From assembly GCF_900103405.1 (NCBI RefSeq), contig NZ_FNHX01000014.1, forward strand, positions 30,219 to 94,218: a DNA stretch of 64,000 nt, in the 5' to 3' direction. The notes below the pieces were generated by a model. It saw only the letters and a list, made by a program, of their open reading frames with translations, ran no database searches and was not told the DNA's origin. The translations under genes were made by a program, and so were the position numbers. Position 1 is the stretch's first letter. Each line of letters begins with the position of its first letter. Below, piece after piece: positions 1 to 9,030 of this stretch. Origin of the DNA: Polaromonas sp. JS666 (GTDB lineage Bacteria; Pseudomonadota; Gammaproteobacteria; Burkholderiales; Burkholderiaceae_C).

Positions 1-1
1 G

Positions 2-565
2 TGCGATGCGCAGGGCAGCTTCTGGGCGGGCACCATGGACTTTGACTGCGTGGCCCCCACCGGCGGGCTGTACCGCTATGACCCCGATGGCCGCTGCACC
101 TGCCATGACCAGGGTTTTGCGGTGACCAACGGCCCGACCTGGTCGGCCGACGGGCGCTGCCTGTATTTCAACGACACCGTCAACGGCCGCATCCATGCCT
201 ACGACTTCGACAGTGCGGCGGGGACCTTGTCGAACAAGCGACTCTGGCTTGCCTTTGCGGCCGGCGACGGTGTGCCCGACGGGATGACCACCGACGCGGC
301 AGGCCGCCTGTGGATCGCCCACTGGGGAGGGGCCTGCGTCAGCTGCCATGACCCGGTCACCGCGCAGGAGCTGTGCCGCGTGCCGCTGCCCACCAGCCAT
401 GTGACCAACTGCGCCTTCGGCGGGCCGGACCTGCGCACGCTTTTTATCAGCACGGCCCGCACCGGGCTCACGCCGGAGCAGCTCGCCGAGCAGCCGTTGG
501 CCGGCGGCCTGTTCGCGGTGGCCATGGACAGCCCGGGCATGCCGGCCGGCCTGTTCGGCGGCTGA
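2..565 (+). CDS. SMP-30/gluconolactonase family protein, C-terminal part (5' end outside window)
   Basis: The frame is already open at base 2 and ends with TGA at 565, so the N-terminal part lies outside the window; the ATG at 35 is inside the domain and is not a start. The 187 visible residues match the later blades of the SMP-30/gluconolactonase/LRE beta-propeller: a WAGTMD strand at the edge, then NGPTWSADG, YFND and DGMTTDAAGRLWIAHWGG. In this family such loops hold the Asn and Asp ligands of the divalent metal, and members hydrolyse sugar-acid lactones. The aldose 1-epimerase 46 bp downstream supports a sugar-oxidation role. The exact substrate is unknown. Confidence 0.85.
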   Translation, partial: CDAQGSFWAGTMDFDCVAPTGGLYRYDPDGRCTCHDQGFAVTNGPTWSADGRCLYFNDTVNGRIHAYDFDSAAGTLSNKRLWLAFAAGDGVPDGMTTDAAGRLWIAHWGGACVSCHDPVTAQELCRVPLPTSHVTNCAFGGPDLRTLFISTARTGLTPEQLAEQPLAGGLFAVAMDSPGMPAGLFGG

Positions 566-611
566 TGCCGCGCGCAAAGCGCATGACCCCCTTCACCGTG
601 AAAGACCTTCG

Positions 612-1532
612 ATGACCGATTCCGCACACCCTGTTGCCTGGTTGCGCCACGCCGGCCAGCGCCTGGGACTGCTGCCCTCGCTGGGCGGTAGCGTCGCCGC
701 CTGGCAGCTCGAGCGTCCACAAGGGCCGCTGGATCTCTGGCGGCCCTGGGACGGCAAAACCGCAGACCTCTACCAGACCGCTTCGTTTGCCATGGTGCCG
801 TGGTCCAACCGCATCAGCGGCGGCGGCTTCCAACACGCGGGGCAGTTTCACGCGATGCGGCCCAACCGCAAGGGCGAGCCCTATCCCATCCATGGCGACG
901 GCTGGCTGCAGCCCTGGGAGCTCTCGCAGCCCGCCGAGGACACGTTGGTGATGACACTGGTGTCGCACGGCTTCGACGGCAACCCTTATGACTATGAAGC
1001 CGTGCAGACTTTCCGGCTGGTCGACGGCGGGCTGGACCAGCAGGTGCGGGTGCGCCACCTGGGCGTCGCGCCGCTGCCCTACGGCCTGGGCGTGCACCCC
1101 TGGTTCCCGCGCACGCCGCAGACGCGGATCACCGCGCCTGTGCAAGGCCTTTGGCTGTGCGGTGACGACCCGCTGCCGGTGGCGCACACCACCGACTTCC
1201 CTGCGGGCTGGGACCTGAACAGCGGCGCGCCGGCCAACGGCCCGCTCATCGACAACGGCTACACCGGCTGGGGCGGCAAGGCCAGCATCGCCTGGCCCGA
1301 ACTGGACCTGCAGGTCACGACCGGCATGCCGGACTTTGCGCGCGACGGCGGCGCCGCGCGGCACTTCTGCCTGGTCTACCGGCCGCCGCAAGGGACCGCC
1401 TTTTGTTTTGAGCCCATCACGCAGCCCATCGACGCCTTCCACCTGCCGGGCCAGCCCGGCCTGCGTGTGCTGGGGCCGGGGGAACAGTTTTCGCTCAACA
1501 TCCAGTGGCGCATCGAGCCCCTGGCCGCGTAG
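612..1532 (+). CDS. aldose 1-epimerase family protein
   Basis: 306-residue protein of the galactose-mutarotase fold. Visible landmarks are PWSNRISGG near residue 65, the HGDGW motif near residue 97 (the family's N-terminal catalytic His), GVHPWFPR with the second conserved His near residue 160, and an acidic C-terminal segment containing FEP. The family interconverts alpha and beta anomers of free sugars in the cytoplasm. It follows a lactonase fragment by 46 bp in the same direction, so the two probably form one sugar-catabolism transcript. It may act on a sugar other than galactose; the family is broad. Confidence 0.88.
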   Translation: MTDSAHPVAWLRHAGQRLGLLPSLGGSVAAWQLERPQGPLDLWRPWDGKTADLYQTASFAMVPWSNRISGGGFQHAGQFHAMRPNRKGEPYPIHGDGWLQPWELSQPAEDTLVMTLVSHGFDGNPYDYEAVQTFRLVDGGLDQQVRVRHLGVAPLPYGLGVHPWFPRTPQTRITAPVQGLWLCGDDPLPVAHTTDFPAGWDLNSGAPANGPLIDNGYTGWGGKASIAWPELDLQVTTGMPDFARDGGAARHFCLVYRPPQGTAFCFEPITQPIDAFHLPGQPGLRVLGPGEQFSLNIQWRIEPLAA

Positions 1533-1552
1533 GGCTGAGCCTAGACAGAGCT

Positions 1553-2281
1553 TTAAACCTGGCCCGTCAGGCGGCGGGCGGCCTCAAGCACCGGCTTGAC
1601 ATAGGTTTCGCTGTAACGGTTGGCCGGCATGGTCAGCGTCACCGCGCCCGCCAGCACGCCGTCGGCCTTGAACACCGGTGCTGAAATGCCGGCCACCTCG
1701 GCCAGCCGGTCGCCAACGGCCGTGTAGTAACCCTGCTCGCGGATCCTGGCGTAAAGCGGGTGGTCTTTTCGTGCGGCGGCCTTTGCCCTGTCAGTGTCGA
1801 AGGCAATCAGGATGCGGGCGCCTGTGCCGCGGTCGGCGGGCAGCAGGTCGCCAGCCCGGATGTGGTCGCGGATCGGCTGCGGCGAGTCCACCCGGTACAG
1901 GCACAGGCGGGCCTCGCCCTGGCGCACATGGTAGGCCGCGCTCTCGCCGGTGGCCGCGACCAGCTGGCGCAGCACCGGCAGCACCACGCGGTCCAGCGAA
2001 AACGAGGCGGCATACACCGCGTTGAGGCGCGCCACCTCGTTGCCCAGCCCGTAACTGCCGTCGTCCAGCCGCTGCACCAGGCGCGCGTGCTCCAGCGAGG
2101 CCAAGAGGCGCAGCGTCGTGCTTTTGTACAGCTGCGTGCGGCTTGCGAGTTCCGCCAGGCTCAGCGAGGTGTCGCCCGCGCGGAAGGCCGACAGCAGAGT
2201 CAGGGCGCGGTCCACCGCGGCGGCGCCGCCGGGTGCGGCGTGGCTGTCGGCCAGGGATTCGATCTGGGCTTTACGGGGCAT
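1553..2281 (-). CDS. IclR family transcriptional regulator
   Basis: 242 residues: an N-terminal winged helix-turn-helix (VDRALTLLSAFRAGDTSLSLAELASRTQLYKSTT region split over residues 22-55) followed by the IclR effector domain, with AAYHVRQGEARLCLYRVDS and a C-terminal GAVTLTMPANR stretch. IclR proteins bind a small acid and control a neighbouring catabolic operon. It is divergent from the HMG-CoA-lyase-like gene at 2380, with a 98-bp AT-rich gap, so control of the 2380-6611 operon is the natural inference. It converges on the aldose epimerase gene at its 3' side. Confidence 0.9.
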   Translation of the reverse strand: MPRKAQIESLADSHAAPGGAAAVDRALTLLSAFRAGDTSLSLAELASRTQLYKSTTLRLLASLEHARLVQRLDDGSYGLGNEVARLNAVYAASFSLDRVVLPVLRQLVAATGESAAYHVRQGEARLCLYRVDSPQPIRDHIRAGDLLPADRGTGARILIAFDTDRAKAAARKDHPLYARIREQGYYTAVGDRLAEVAGISAPVFKADGVLAGAVTLTMPANRYSETYVKPVLEAARRLTGQV

Positions 2282-2379
2282 ACGCAGCTTTCAAGGCTTG
2301 GCGCAGCGCGCGGCTTGACAAGCCGGCGTTTAGCGCCGAATATTTCACTAGAGAGAACTATATTCCATCCTACAGAACT

Positions 2380-3345
2380 ATGACCACGAATGCAAGCACC
2401 TCCCGGGCATCCCGGCCGCCTCCCGAAGTGCTGATCAGCGAAGTCGGCCCGCGCGACGGCCTGCAATCGGTCAAGGCCGTGATGCCGACGGAGCACAAGC
2501 TGCGCTGGATCAGCGCCCTCTACGAAGCTGGCCTGCGCGAGATCGAAGTCGCATCGTTTGTGCCGGCCAGGCTGCTGCCGCAGATGGCCGACGCGGCCGA
2601 GGTGGTGCGGCATGCCCTGACCTTGCCCGGCCTGACCGTCATGGCGCTGGTGCCCAACCTGCGCGGCGCGCAGGCGGCCCTGGCGGCCGGCGTGCACAAG
2701 CTTACCCTGCCGGTGTCGGCCAGCGCCGCACATTCGCTGGCCAATGTGCGCAAGAGCCGCGAAGAGATGGTCGAAGAGGTGCGCGCCATCGCGGCGCTGC
2801 GGCGCGACACCGCGCCGCACGTCAAAGTCGAGGCCGGCATTTCCACCGCCTTCGGCTGCACGCTGCAGGGCGAGGTCGCCGAGGACGAGGTGATACGCCT
2901 GGCCGCGCAGTGCATTGCGGCGGGCGCAGACGAATCAGGCCTGTCGGACACCACGGGTTATGCCAACCCGGCGCAGGTCAGGCGTTTGTTCCGCAGGCTG
3001 CGCGCGGAAATCGGCGAGCACGCCGGCGCGGCCCATATGCACAACACGCGCGGCCTGGGCCTGGCCAACTGCCTGGCGGCCTACGAGGAAGGCGTGCGCA
3101 CCTTTGATTCATCGCTGGGCGGCCTGGGCGGCTGCCCTTATGCGCCGGGCGCCTCGGGCAATGTGGTCACCGAAGACCTGGTCTTCATGTTCGAGGCCAT
3201 GGGCGTTTCGACCGGCGTGGACCTCGCCAGGCTGATGGCCGCGCGGGAGCCGCTGCGGGCCGGGCTGCCGTGCGAGGCGATTTACGGCATGACACCCGAG
3301 GCGGGTTTGCCCAAGGGTTTTGTGCAGGGAGCCGTCCATGCCTGA
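2380..3345 (+). CDS. hydroxymethylglutaryl-CoA lyase family protein
   Basis: The ATG at 2380 is chosen because upstream in-frame codons run through the promoter gap and antisense IclR sequence; from there the protein has 321 residues. It is a DRE-TIM-type lyase: EVGPRDGLQS near residue 20 (metal-binding Asp), AHMHNTRGLG (metal-binding His pair) and the Cys loop GGLGGCPYAPGASGN. Known members cleave 3-hydroxy-3-methylglutaryl-CoA into acetyl-CoA and acetoacetate; close relatives cleave other 3-hydroxyacyl-CoAs. It overlaps the CoA-transferase gene by 8 bp, suggesting that the transferase makes its CoA-ester substrate. A second copy of this pair lies at 47749-52941. Confidence 0.88.
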   Translation: MTTNASTSRASRPPPEVLISEVGPRDGLQSVKAVMPTEHKLRWISALYEAGLREIEVASFVPARLLPQMADAAEVVRHALTLPGLTVMALVPNLRGAQAALAAGVHKLTLPVSASAAHSLANVRKSREEMVEEVRAIAALRRDTAPHVKVEAGISTAFGCTLQGEVAEDEVIRLAAQCIAAGADESGLSDTTGYANPAQVRRLFRRLRAEIGEHAGAAHMHNTRGLGLANCLAAYEEGVRTFDSSLGGLGGCPYAPGASGNVVTEDLVFMFEAMGVSTGVDLARLMAAREPLRAGLPCEAIYGMTPEAGLPKGFVQGAVHA

Positions 3346-4567
3346 CATGCCGGAAACCGGCACGCCACCGAACGGGTCCGCCAAGGCCCTGCCTTATGCC
3401 GGCCTGCGCGTCGTCGAATTCACCCACATGGTCATGGGGCCGACCTGCGGCATGCTGCTGGCCGACCTGGGGGCCGAGGTCATCAAGGTCGAGCCGATTG
3501 CCGGAGACAACACGCGCAAGCTGATCGGCTCGGGCGCGGGCTTTTTCCCGATGTTCAACCGCAACAAAAAAAGCCTTGCCGTGGACCTGCAGACGCCTGA
3601 GGGACGCGAGCTGGTGCTCAAGCTGGTCGCCACGGCCGACGTGGTCAGCGAAAACTTCAAGCCCGGCACCATGAAAAAGCTGGGCCTGGACTATGCCTCG
3701 CTCAGCAAGCTCAACGAGCGGCTCATCTACGTGAGCCACAAGGGTTTCCTGCCTGGCCCTTACGACCACCGCACGGCGCTCGATGAGGTGGTGCAGATGA
3801 TGGGCGGCCTGGCCTATATGACGGGCCGCGCCGGCGACCCGCTGCGCGCCGGCAGCAGCGTCAACGACATCATGGGCGGCATGTTCGGCGCGATAGGCGC
3901 GATGGCGGCACTGGCCGCGCGCGAAAAAACCGGCAAGGGCCAGGAGGTGCAGGCCGCGCTGTTCGAGAACAACGTCTTTCTGGTGGCCCAGCACATGATG
4001 CAGTTCGCCGTGACCGGCCAGCCCGCCGCGCCCATGCCCAGCCGGATCTCGGCCTGGGCGGTCTACGACGTGTTCACGGTCAAGGACGGCGAACAGATCT
4101 TCCTGGCCGTGGTCAGCGACACGCAGTGGGCGGTTTTTTGCGAGGCCTTCGGCCTGCAGGAGCTGCGGGCCGACCCGCGGCTGCAAAGCAACAACGACCG
4201 CGTGCGCGCGCGCGACTGGCTGATGCCGCTGCTGCGCTCGCAGCTGGCAGGGCACAGTGCCGCCGAGCTTGGCGCGGTGTTCGAAAAACACGCGCTGCCG
4301 TTTGCGCCCATCACGCGGCCGCAAGACCTGTTCGAGGACCCGCACCTCAAGGCCACCGGCGGCCTGGCGCCCATCACGCTGGCCGACGGCGAGCGCGCGG
4401 GGCAAACCACTTCCACCGTGCTGCTGCCGCTCACGCTGGGCGGCGAACGGCCGGGCGTGCGCATGAACCCGCCGCGGCTGGGCGAGCACACGCGGGAGCT
4501 GCTGCAGGAGCTTGGCTATTCAGGCGAGGCGATCGCAGCCTTGCAGGCCGGCGGCATCACGCGCTGA
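3338..4567 (+). CDS. CaiB/BaiF (family III) CoA-transferase
   Basis: 409 residues from the ATG at 3338; an ATG at 3320 is also in frame but lies deeper in the upstream gene. Family III landmarks are GLRVVEFTHMVMGPTCGMLLADLGAEVIKVE at the N-terminus (split Rossmann domain), NRNKKSLAVDL, and LPGPYDHRTALDE with Asp149 in the position of the catalytic Asp that forms the aspartyl-CoA intermediate. Members move CoA between organic acids. The 8-bp overlap with the lyase gene and the receptor genes behind it suggest uptake, CoA activation and cleavage of one carboxylic acid. The donor and acceptor cannot be read from sequence. Confidence 0.9.
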   Translation: MPDMPETGTPPNGSAKALPYAGLRVVEFTHMVMGPTCGMLLADLGAEVIKVEPIAGDNTRKLIGSGAGFFPMFNRNKKSLAVDLQTPEGRELVLKLVATADVVSENFKPGTMKKLGLDYASLSKLNERLIYVSHKGFLPGPYDHRTALDEVVQMMGGLAYMTGRAGDPLRAGSSVNDIMGGMFGAIGAMAALAAREKTGKGQEVQAALFENNVFLVAQHMMQFAVTGQPAAPMPSRISAWAVYDVFTVKDGEQIFLAVVSDTQWAVFCEAFGLQELRADPRLQSNNDRVRARDWLMPLLRSQLAGHSAAELGAVFEKHALPFAPITRPQDLFEDPHLKATGGLAPITLADGERAGQTTSTVLLPLTLGGERPGVRMNPPRLGEHTRELLQELGYSGEAIAALQAGGITR

Positions 4568-4608
4568 GCATTCCAGAACAAAACCACAGAACACCCACGG
4601 AGACAGAC

Positions 4609-5589
4609 ATGAACAACAAGCTGAAAGCGGTTTTGCTGGCCGCCGGCCTGGGCCTGGCCCAGCTCACGGCAGGGGCGCAAACCGCCTGGCCCGCCAAGAC
4701 CATCCGCATCATCGTGCCCTTCCCGGCGGGCGGGCCGACCGACATCACGGCGCGCGTCCTGGGCCAGGCCATCGGCGAGTCGCTCAAGACGCCGGTGATT
4801 GTGGAAAACAAGGCGGGCGGCCACGGTTTCATTGGCGTGGGCGAGGCGGCCAAAGCACCGGCCGACGGCTACACCCTGATGATGGCCAGCATAGGCACCA
4901 TGGCCATCAACCCCAGGCTGCACGAGAAGATTCCTTACGACGCCAACAAGGATTTCGCGCCGGTGTCCCTGGTGGTGACCGTGCCTATCGTGGTGGTGGC
5001 CAATCCGCGGGTGCTGCCGGTGGCGACCTTGCCGGAACTCGTGGAGCGGCTCAAGGCCAACCCCGGCAAGATCAATTTTGCGTCGGCCGGCAACGGTGGC
5101 TCCTCACACCTGGTGCCGGAGTACTTCAAGTACCGCACAGGCACTTTCATGACGCACATTCCCTACAAGGGCTCGGGTCCCGCCATCGGCGACGTGGTGG
5201 CGGGCCAGGTGCAACTGATGTTTGACACCCTGCTGACCAGCACGCCCTTTGTGAAAAGCGGCAAGCTCAGGATGCTGGGCGTCACCACCGCGCAGCGCCT
5301 GCCGCAGTACCCCGATGTGCCCACAGTCGCGGAGGCGCTGAACATGAAGGATTTCGAGGCCTCGTCCTGGTATGCGCTCTATGCGCCCGCCGGCACGCCG
5401 CCCGACATCGTCAAGCGCCTGTCCGCCGAGGTGGACGCGGCGCTCAAGCAGCCGGCAGTGGCCAAACGCCTGACGGACCTGGGTGCCATACCCGCCGGAG
5501 GCACGCCGGAGAAACTGGCCGCGTTCCAGCGCCTTGAGCAGGACAAATGGGGCAAGGTGATCCAGCTTGCGCACGTCAAGCCGGACTGA
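4609..5589 (+). CDS. Bug/TctC-family periplasmic solute receptor (first of tandem pair)
   Basis: 326 residues starting at ATG 4609, preceded by a GGAG-type ribosome site. A Sec signal peptide (KAVLLAAGLGLAQLTAGAQ) precedes the mature start AWPAKTIRIIVPFPAGGPTD, the hallmark of tripartite-tricarboxylate receptors. Internal hallmarks are INFASAGNGGSSHL and HIPYKGSGPAIGDVVAGQV. The protein binds a carboxylate or related small molecule in the periplasm. No TctA/TctB membrane genes are in the window, so, as often in Burkholderiales, it is an orphan receptor that must share a transporter encoded elsewhere or act in sensing. Confidence 0.93.
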   Translation: MNNKLKAVLLAAGLGLAQLTAGAQTAWPAKTIRIIVPFPAGGPTDITARVLGQAIGESLKTPVIVENKAGGHGFIGVGEAAKAPADGYTLMMASIGTMAINPRLHEKIPYDANKDFAPVSLVVTVPIVVVANPRVLPVATLPELVERLKANPGKINFASAGNGGSSHLVPEYFKYRTGTFMTHIPYKGSGPAIGDVVAGQVQLMFDTLLTSTPFVKSGKLRMLGVTTAQRLPQYPDVPTVAEALNMKDFEASSWYALYAPAGTPPDIVKRLSAEVDAALKQPAVAKRLTDLGAIPAGGTPEKLAAFQRLEQDKWGKVIQLAHVKPD

Positions 5590-5639
5590 ACGGGCCTCTT
5601 GAGCGGCGACACCGCCATACGACATCAACGGAGACACGC

Positions 5640-6611
5640 ATGAACAAAAACCTGAAAACCATTTTTATCGCCGCGGGCCTGGGCCTGGCCCAACTCACGG
5701 CGGGGGCGCAAACCGCCTGGCCCGAAAAGCCGGTGCGCATCATCGTGCCCTACGCGCCCGGCGGCACCACCGACTATGCGGCGCGGCAGATCGCGCAAAA
5801 ACTCACCGAACAGACCAAACAGTCCTTTTATGTCGAAAACAAGGCCGGCGCCAGCGGCACCATAGGCACGGACCTGGTGGCCAAGGCCGCGCCCGACGGC
5901 TATACCCTGCTGACCAACGACACCACCTATGCGATGCTGCCTTCGCTGTTCAACAAGCTGCCCTGGGACCATGCCAACGGCCTGGTGCCGGTGACCACCA
6001 TCGCGCTGACGCCGGTGGTGCTGGTGGTGGGCGTCAACTCGCCCTACAAGACGCTGGCCGAACTGCTGGCCTTCGCCCAGAAGAACCCGGGCAAACTCAA
6101 TTTCGGCTCGGGCGGTCCGGGCAGCTCCACCCACCTGTCGGCCGAACTGCTCAAGAAGGAAGGCAAGTTCTTCATGACCCACATCCCCTACAAGGGCGCC
6201 GGCGAAGCCATGCTGGCGGTGGTGTCGGGCCAGGTCGACGTGCTGGTCACCGCCAGCCCCACGGCGATCCCGCAGGTCAAGGGCGGCAAGCTGCGCGCGC
6301 TGGCCGTCACCGGCGACAAGCGCCTGTCCAGCCTGCCCGATGTGCCCACCTTCCGGGAAGCGGGCCTGCGCGGTTACACGGTCACCAACTGGTTCGGCCT
6401 GGTGGCACCCAAGGGTACGCCGCCCGAGCTGGTCGGCAAGCTGCAGGCAGAAGTCAAAAAAGCGCTGGCCGACCCGGCCCTGCGCGAACGCCTGGCGCAG
6501 CAGGGCGCGCAGCCCGGCGGCATGGCGCCGGCCGACTTTGCCGGTTTCATCAAGCAGGAAACCCTGATCTGGGGCACGGTCGCCAAACTCGCCGGCGTGA
6601 AGCCCGAATAA
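5640..6611 (+). CDS. Bug/TctC-family periplasmic solute receptor (second of tandem pair)
   Basis: 323 residues from ATG 5640, with GGAG about 8 bp upstream. The signal peptide is almost the same as that of the preceding gene (AAGLGLAQLTAGAQTAWP is identical), while the mature domains diverge more. Family hallmarks are VRIIVPYAPGGTTDYAARQ, NFGSGGPGSSTHLSAELL and HIPYKGAGEAMLAVVSGQVD. It sits 50 bp behind its paralogue and 12 bp before the lactonase gene, so it is probably co-transcribed with both. The two receptors may bind related but different acids. Confidence 0.93.
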   Translation: MNKNLKTIFIAAGLGLAQLTAGAQTAWPEKPVRIIVPYAPGGTTDYAARQIAQKLTEQTKQSFYVENKAGASGTIGTDLVAKAAPDGYTLLTNDTTYAMLPSLFNKLPWDHANGLVPVTTIALTPVVLVVGVNSPYKTLAELLAFAQKNPGKLNFGSGGPGSSTHLSAELLKKEGKFFMTHIPYKGAGEAMLAVVSGQVDVLVTASPTAIPQVKGGKLRALAVTGDKRLSSLPDVPTFREAGLRGYTVTNWFGLVAPKGTPPELVGKLQAEVKKALADPALRERLAQQGAQPGGMAPADFAGFIKQETLIWGTVAKLAGVKPE

Positions 6612-6623
6612 GGGCCGCGCAGC

Positions 6624-7553
6624 ATGTGGAACCTGTCCTTCACGCCACCGCAAGTCATTGAAGCCCGGGTGCTGACCCGCCTGCCGGACAGCCTGCGCCA
6701 GCCCCGGCCCACAGCCTGGGTGGATGCCAACAAGCCCGGCCACGTCATGGACAGCTTTCTCGAGGGCCCGGCCTTCGACCGCGCCGGCAACCTGTACTTG
6801 GTCGACATTCCCTACGGCCGCATCTTGCGCGTGAGCCCCGAGCTGCAATGGACGCAAGTCGCGCAGTACGAGGGCTGGCCCAACGGCCTGGCGGTGCACC
6901 GCGACGGCAGCGTCTGGATCGCGGACTACCGGCGCGGCATCCTCAGGCTGGACCCGGCCACAGGCCGCGTGGACACGGTTCTGGGCCACCGCAACAGCGA
7001 GTCCTTCAAAGGGGTGAACGACCTTGCTTTCGACGCGCAAGGCCAGTGCTATTTCACCGACCAGGGGCAGACCGGCCTGCACGACCCCACGGGCCGCGTC
7101 TACCGGCTGCGCGAAAACGGCCAGCTCGACCTGCTGCTGGGAAACGCGCCCAGCCCCAACGGCCTCGCGCTGAGCGCTGACGGCAAGCTGCTGTTTGTCG
7201 CCGTGACGCGCGGCAACGCGGTGTGGCGCGCGCCGCTGCTGCCCGACGGCTCCATCTCCAAGATGGGCGCCTTCCAGACTTTCTTTGGCGCCAGCGGCCC
7301 CGACGGCATGGCGCTGGACGCTGAGGGCCGGCTGGTGGTCGCGCATGCCAGCCTGGGCGGCGCTTTTGTGCTCAATGCGCGCGGCGAAGTCACGCATTTC
7401 GTGCGCAGCCCCGTGGGCGCCACGGTCACCAATGTCGCCTTCCGGCCGGGCACACGCGAACTGCTCATGACGGAATCACAGACCGGCAGCGTGCTGACGG
7501 CAGAGCTGCCCGCGCCGGGCCAGCTTTTGTATTCACACGACACTCCGGAATGA
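6624..7553 (+). CDS. SMP-30/gluconolactonase/LRE family protein
   Basis: 309-residue six-bladed beta-propeller. Visible blade motifs are FLEGPAFDRAGNLYLVDIPYGRI (metal-ligand Glu), GWPNGLAVHRDGSVWIADYRRG, GVNDLAFDAQGQCYFTDQG, SPNGLALSADGKLLFVAVT and GPDGMALDAEGRLVVAHA. The repeated NGLA/NDLA/DGMA turns supply the Asn and Asp ligands of the catalytic metal. Family members hydrolyse lactones of sugar acids or related compounds. It closes the CoA-transferase/receptor operon, which suggests that a lactone is an entry point of this pathway; that link is inference. There is no signal peptide, so it is cytoplasmic. Confidence 0.88.
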   Translation: MWNLSFTPPQVIEARVLTRLPDSLRQPRPTAWVDANKPGHVMDSFLEGPAFDRAGNLYLVDIPYGRILRVSPELQWTQVAQYEGWPNGLAVHRDGSVWIADYRRGILRLDPATGRVDTVLGHRNSESFKGVNDLAFDAQGQCYFTDQGQTGLHDPTGRVYRLRENGQLDLLLGNAPSPNGLALSADGKLLFVAVTRGNAVWRAPLLPDGSISKMGAFQTFFGASGPDGMALDAEGRLVVAHASLGGAFVLNARGEVTHFVRSPVGATVTNVAFRPGTRELLMTESQTGSVLTAELPAPGQLLYSHDTPE

Positions 7554-7614
7554 ACAGCGGAATAAGCAGAGATTCTCTGTTGATTACTGACATTCATGCG
7601 CATAATGAAGGCGC

Positions 7615-8550
7615 ATGGACAAACTCAAACAGCTGGAATCCTTTGTCTCGGTGGTGGCGCGCGGCAGCCTGACGGCGGCCGCCAAATCCGAAGGCGTGGC
7701 GCCGGCCATCATGGGCCGACGGCTGGACGCGCTGGAAGAGCGGCTGGGCGTGAAGCTGCTGGTGCGCACCACGCGGCGCATCGCGCTCACGCATGAAGGC
7801 AGCGCCTTCCTGGAAGACTGCCAGCGCCTGCTGGCCGACCTGGCCAATGCGGAGGCCAGCGTGTCGGCCGGCGGCGTCAAGGCCAGCGGGCATCTGCGCA
7901 TCACCGCGCCGGCGGGCTTCGGGCGCCGGCACGTCGCGCCGCTGGTGACCCGCTTTCGCGAGCAGCATGCCGACGTGACGATCTCGCTGAACCTCAGCGA
8001 CCGCGTGGTCGACCTGGCGGGCGAAGGCTTTGACTGCGCCGTGCGCGTGGGCGACCTGCCCGATTCCTCGCTGGTCAGCGTGCGCATGGCCGACAACCGG
8101 CGCCTGTGCGTGGCCACGCCGCGCTACCTCAAGACCCACGGCACGCCGCAGCACCCCAGCGAGCTGGCGCGTTTTGACTGCCTCACGCTGTCCAGCGACG
8201 CCTCGCAGACGCGGGGCTGGGCCTTCCAGGTGGGCGGCGAGCTGGTGCACCTCAAGCCGGGCGGGCCGCTCGACTGCTCCGACGGCCAGGTCCTGCACGA
8301 CTGGTGCCTGGCCGACTGCGGCATTGCCTGGCGCAGCACCTGGGAGGTCGAATCGGAGATCGCCGCCGGGCGGCTGACGGCGGTGCTCGAAGACTTTGCC
8401 GCGCCACCCAACGGCATTTACGCCGTGTTCCCGCAGCGCAAACATTTGCCGCTGCGGGTGCGGCTGTGGGTAGACTTTCTCAAGCACCACTACAGCCAGC
8501 CCGAATTCTGGCGCAGCCCGGCGGCCACCGCCGCCGCCCTCAAGCCCTGA
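7615..8550 (+). CDS. LysR family transcriptional regulator
   Basis: 311 residues with the LysR winged helix at residues 1-60 (LKQLESFVSVVARGSLTAAAKS, then ALEERLGVKLLVRTTRRIALT) and a substrate-binding domain of the CrgA-like group (GHLRITAPAGFGRRHVAPLV, LADCGIAWRSTWEV). The target is uncertain: it lies 61 bp after the lactonase gene and 30 bp before a DUF2214 membrane protein, both on the same strand. The short gap before it contains an AT-rich stretch that may carry its own promoter. Confidence 0.9.
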   Translation: MDKLKQLESFVSVVARGSLTAAAKSEGVAPAIMGRRLDALEERLGVKLLVRTTRRIALTHEGSAFLEDCQRLLADLANAEASVSAGGVKASGHLRITAPAGFGRRHVAPLVTRFREQHADVTISLNLSDRVVDLAGEGFDCAVRVGDLPDSSLVSVRMADNRRLCVATPRYLKTHGTPQHPSELARFDCLTLSSDASQTRGWAFQVGGELVHLKPGGPLDCSDGQVLHDWCLADCGIAWRSTWEVESEIAAGRLTAVLEDFAAPPNGIYAVFPQRKHLPLRVRLWVDFLKHHYSQPEFWRSPAATAAALKP

Positions 8551-8580
8551 CAAACCCCACAAGGAATAAAGGACCCCGCG

Positions 8581-9030
8581 ATGACGCTCGAAGCCCTGCT
8601 GGCCTATGCCCACCTGCTGGCGATTCTCACCATGGTGGTTTTTCTCGCGAGCGAGGCGGCGCTGTGCCGCGTCGAATGGCTGAACGCCGCAGTGGTCGAA
8701 CGGCTGGGCAAGATAGACATGGTCTACGGTATCTCCGCGGGCCTGGTCCTGGCGACCGGCCTGGCGCGCGTGTTCCTGGGCAGCAAGGGCGCGGCCTGGT
8801 ATGCGCACAACCCCCTGCTCTACTTAAAACTGGCGATGTTCCTGGTGATAGGGCTGATCTCCATCAAGCCGACGCTGATGTTTGTGCGCTGGCGGCGCGC
8901 GCTGCGCGCCAATGGCGCCCTGCCCGACGCGGTGGAGGTCAAAAAAGCACGCCGACTGGTGATGGTGCAGGCGCACATCCTGCCGTTTATCCCGCTGGTG
9001 GCGGTGTTCCTCGCGCGGGGCTTTGGCTAA
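8581..9030 (+). CDS. DUF2214 family membrane protein
   Basis: 149 residues with four hydrophobic segments (about residues 5-27, 48-66, 78-98 and 127-147), making it an inner-membrane protein. The pattern LLAYAHLLAILTMVVFLASEAALCR, with His and Glu in the first helix, and LARVFLGSKGAAWYAHNPLLYLKLAMF fit the DUF2214 family as I remember it. No biochemical function is established that I know of. It starts 30 bp after the LysR gene and its stop overlaps the convergent LysE gene by 4 bp. Confidence 0.75.
   Translation: MTLEALLAYAHLLAILTMVVFLASEAALCRVEWLNAAVVERLGKIDMVYGISAGLVLATGLARVFLGSKGAAWYAHNPLLYLKLAMFLVIGLISIKPTLMFVRWRRALRANGALPDAVEVKKARRLVMVQAHILPFIPLVAVFLARGFG

Noticed and set aside
5625..7397. 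590-codon open frame on the minus strand
   Set aside because: Antisense to a Bug receptor and a lactonase with clear motifs.
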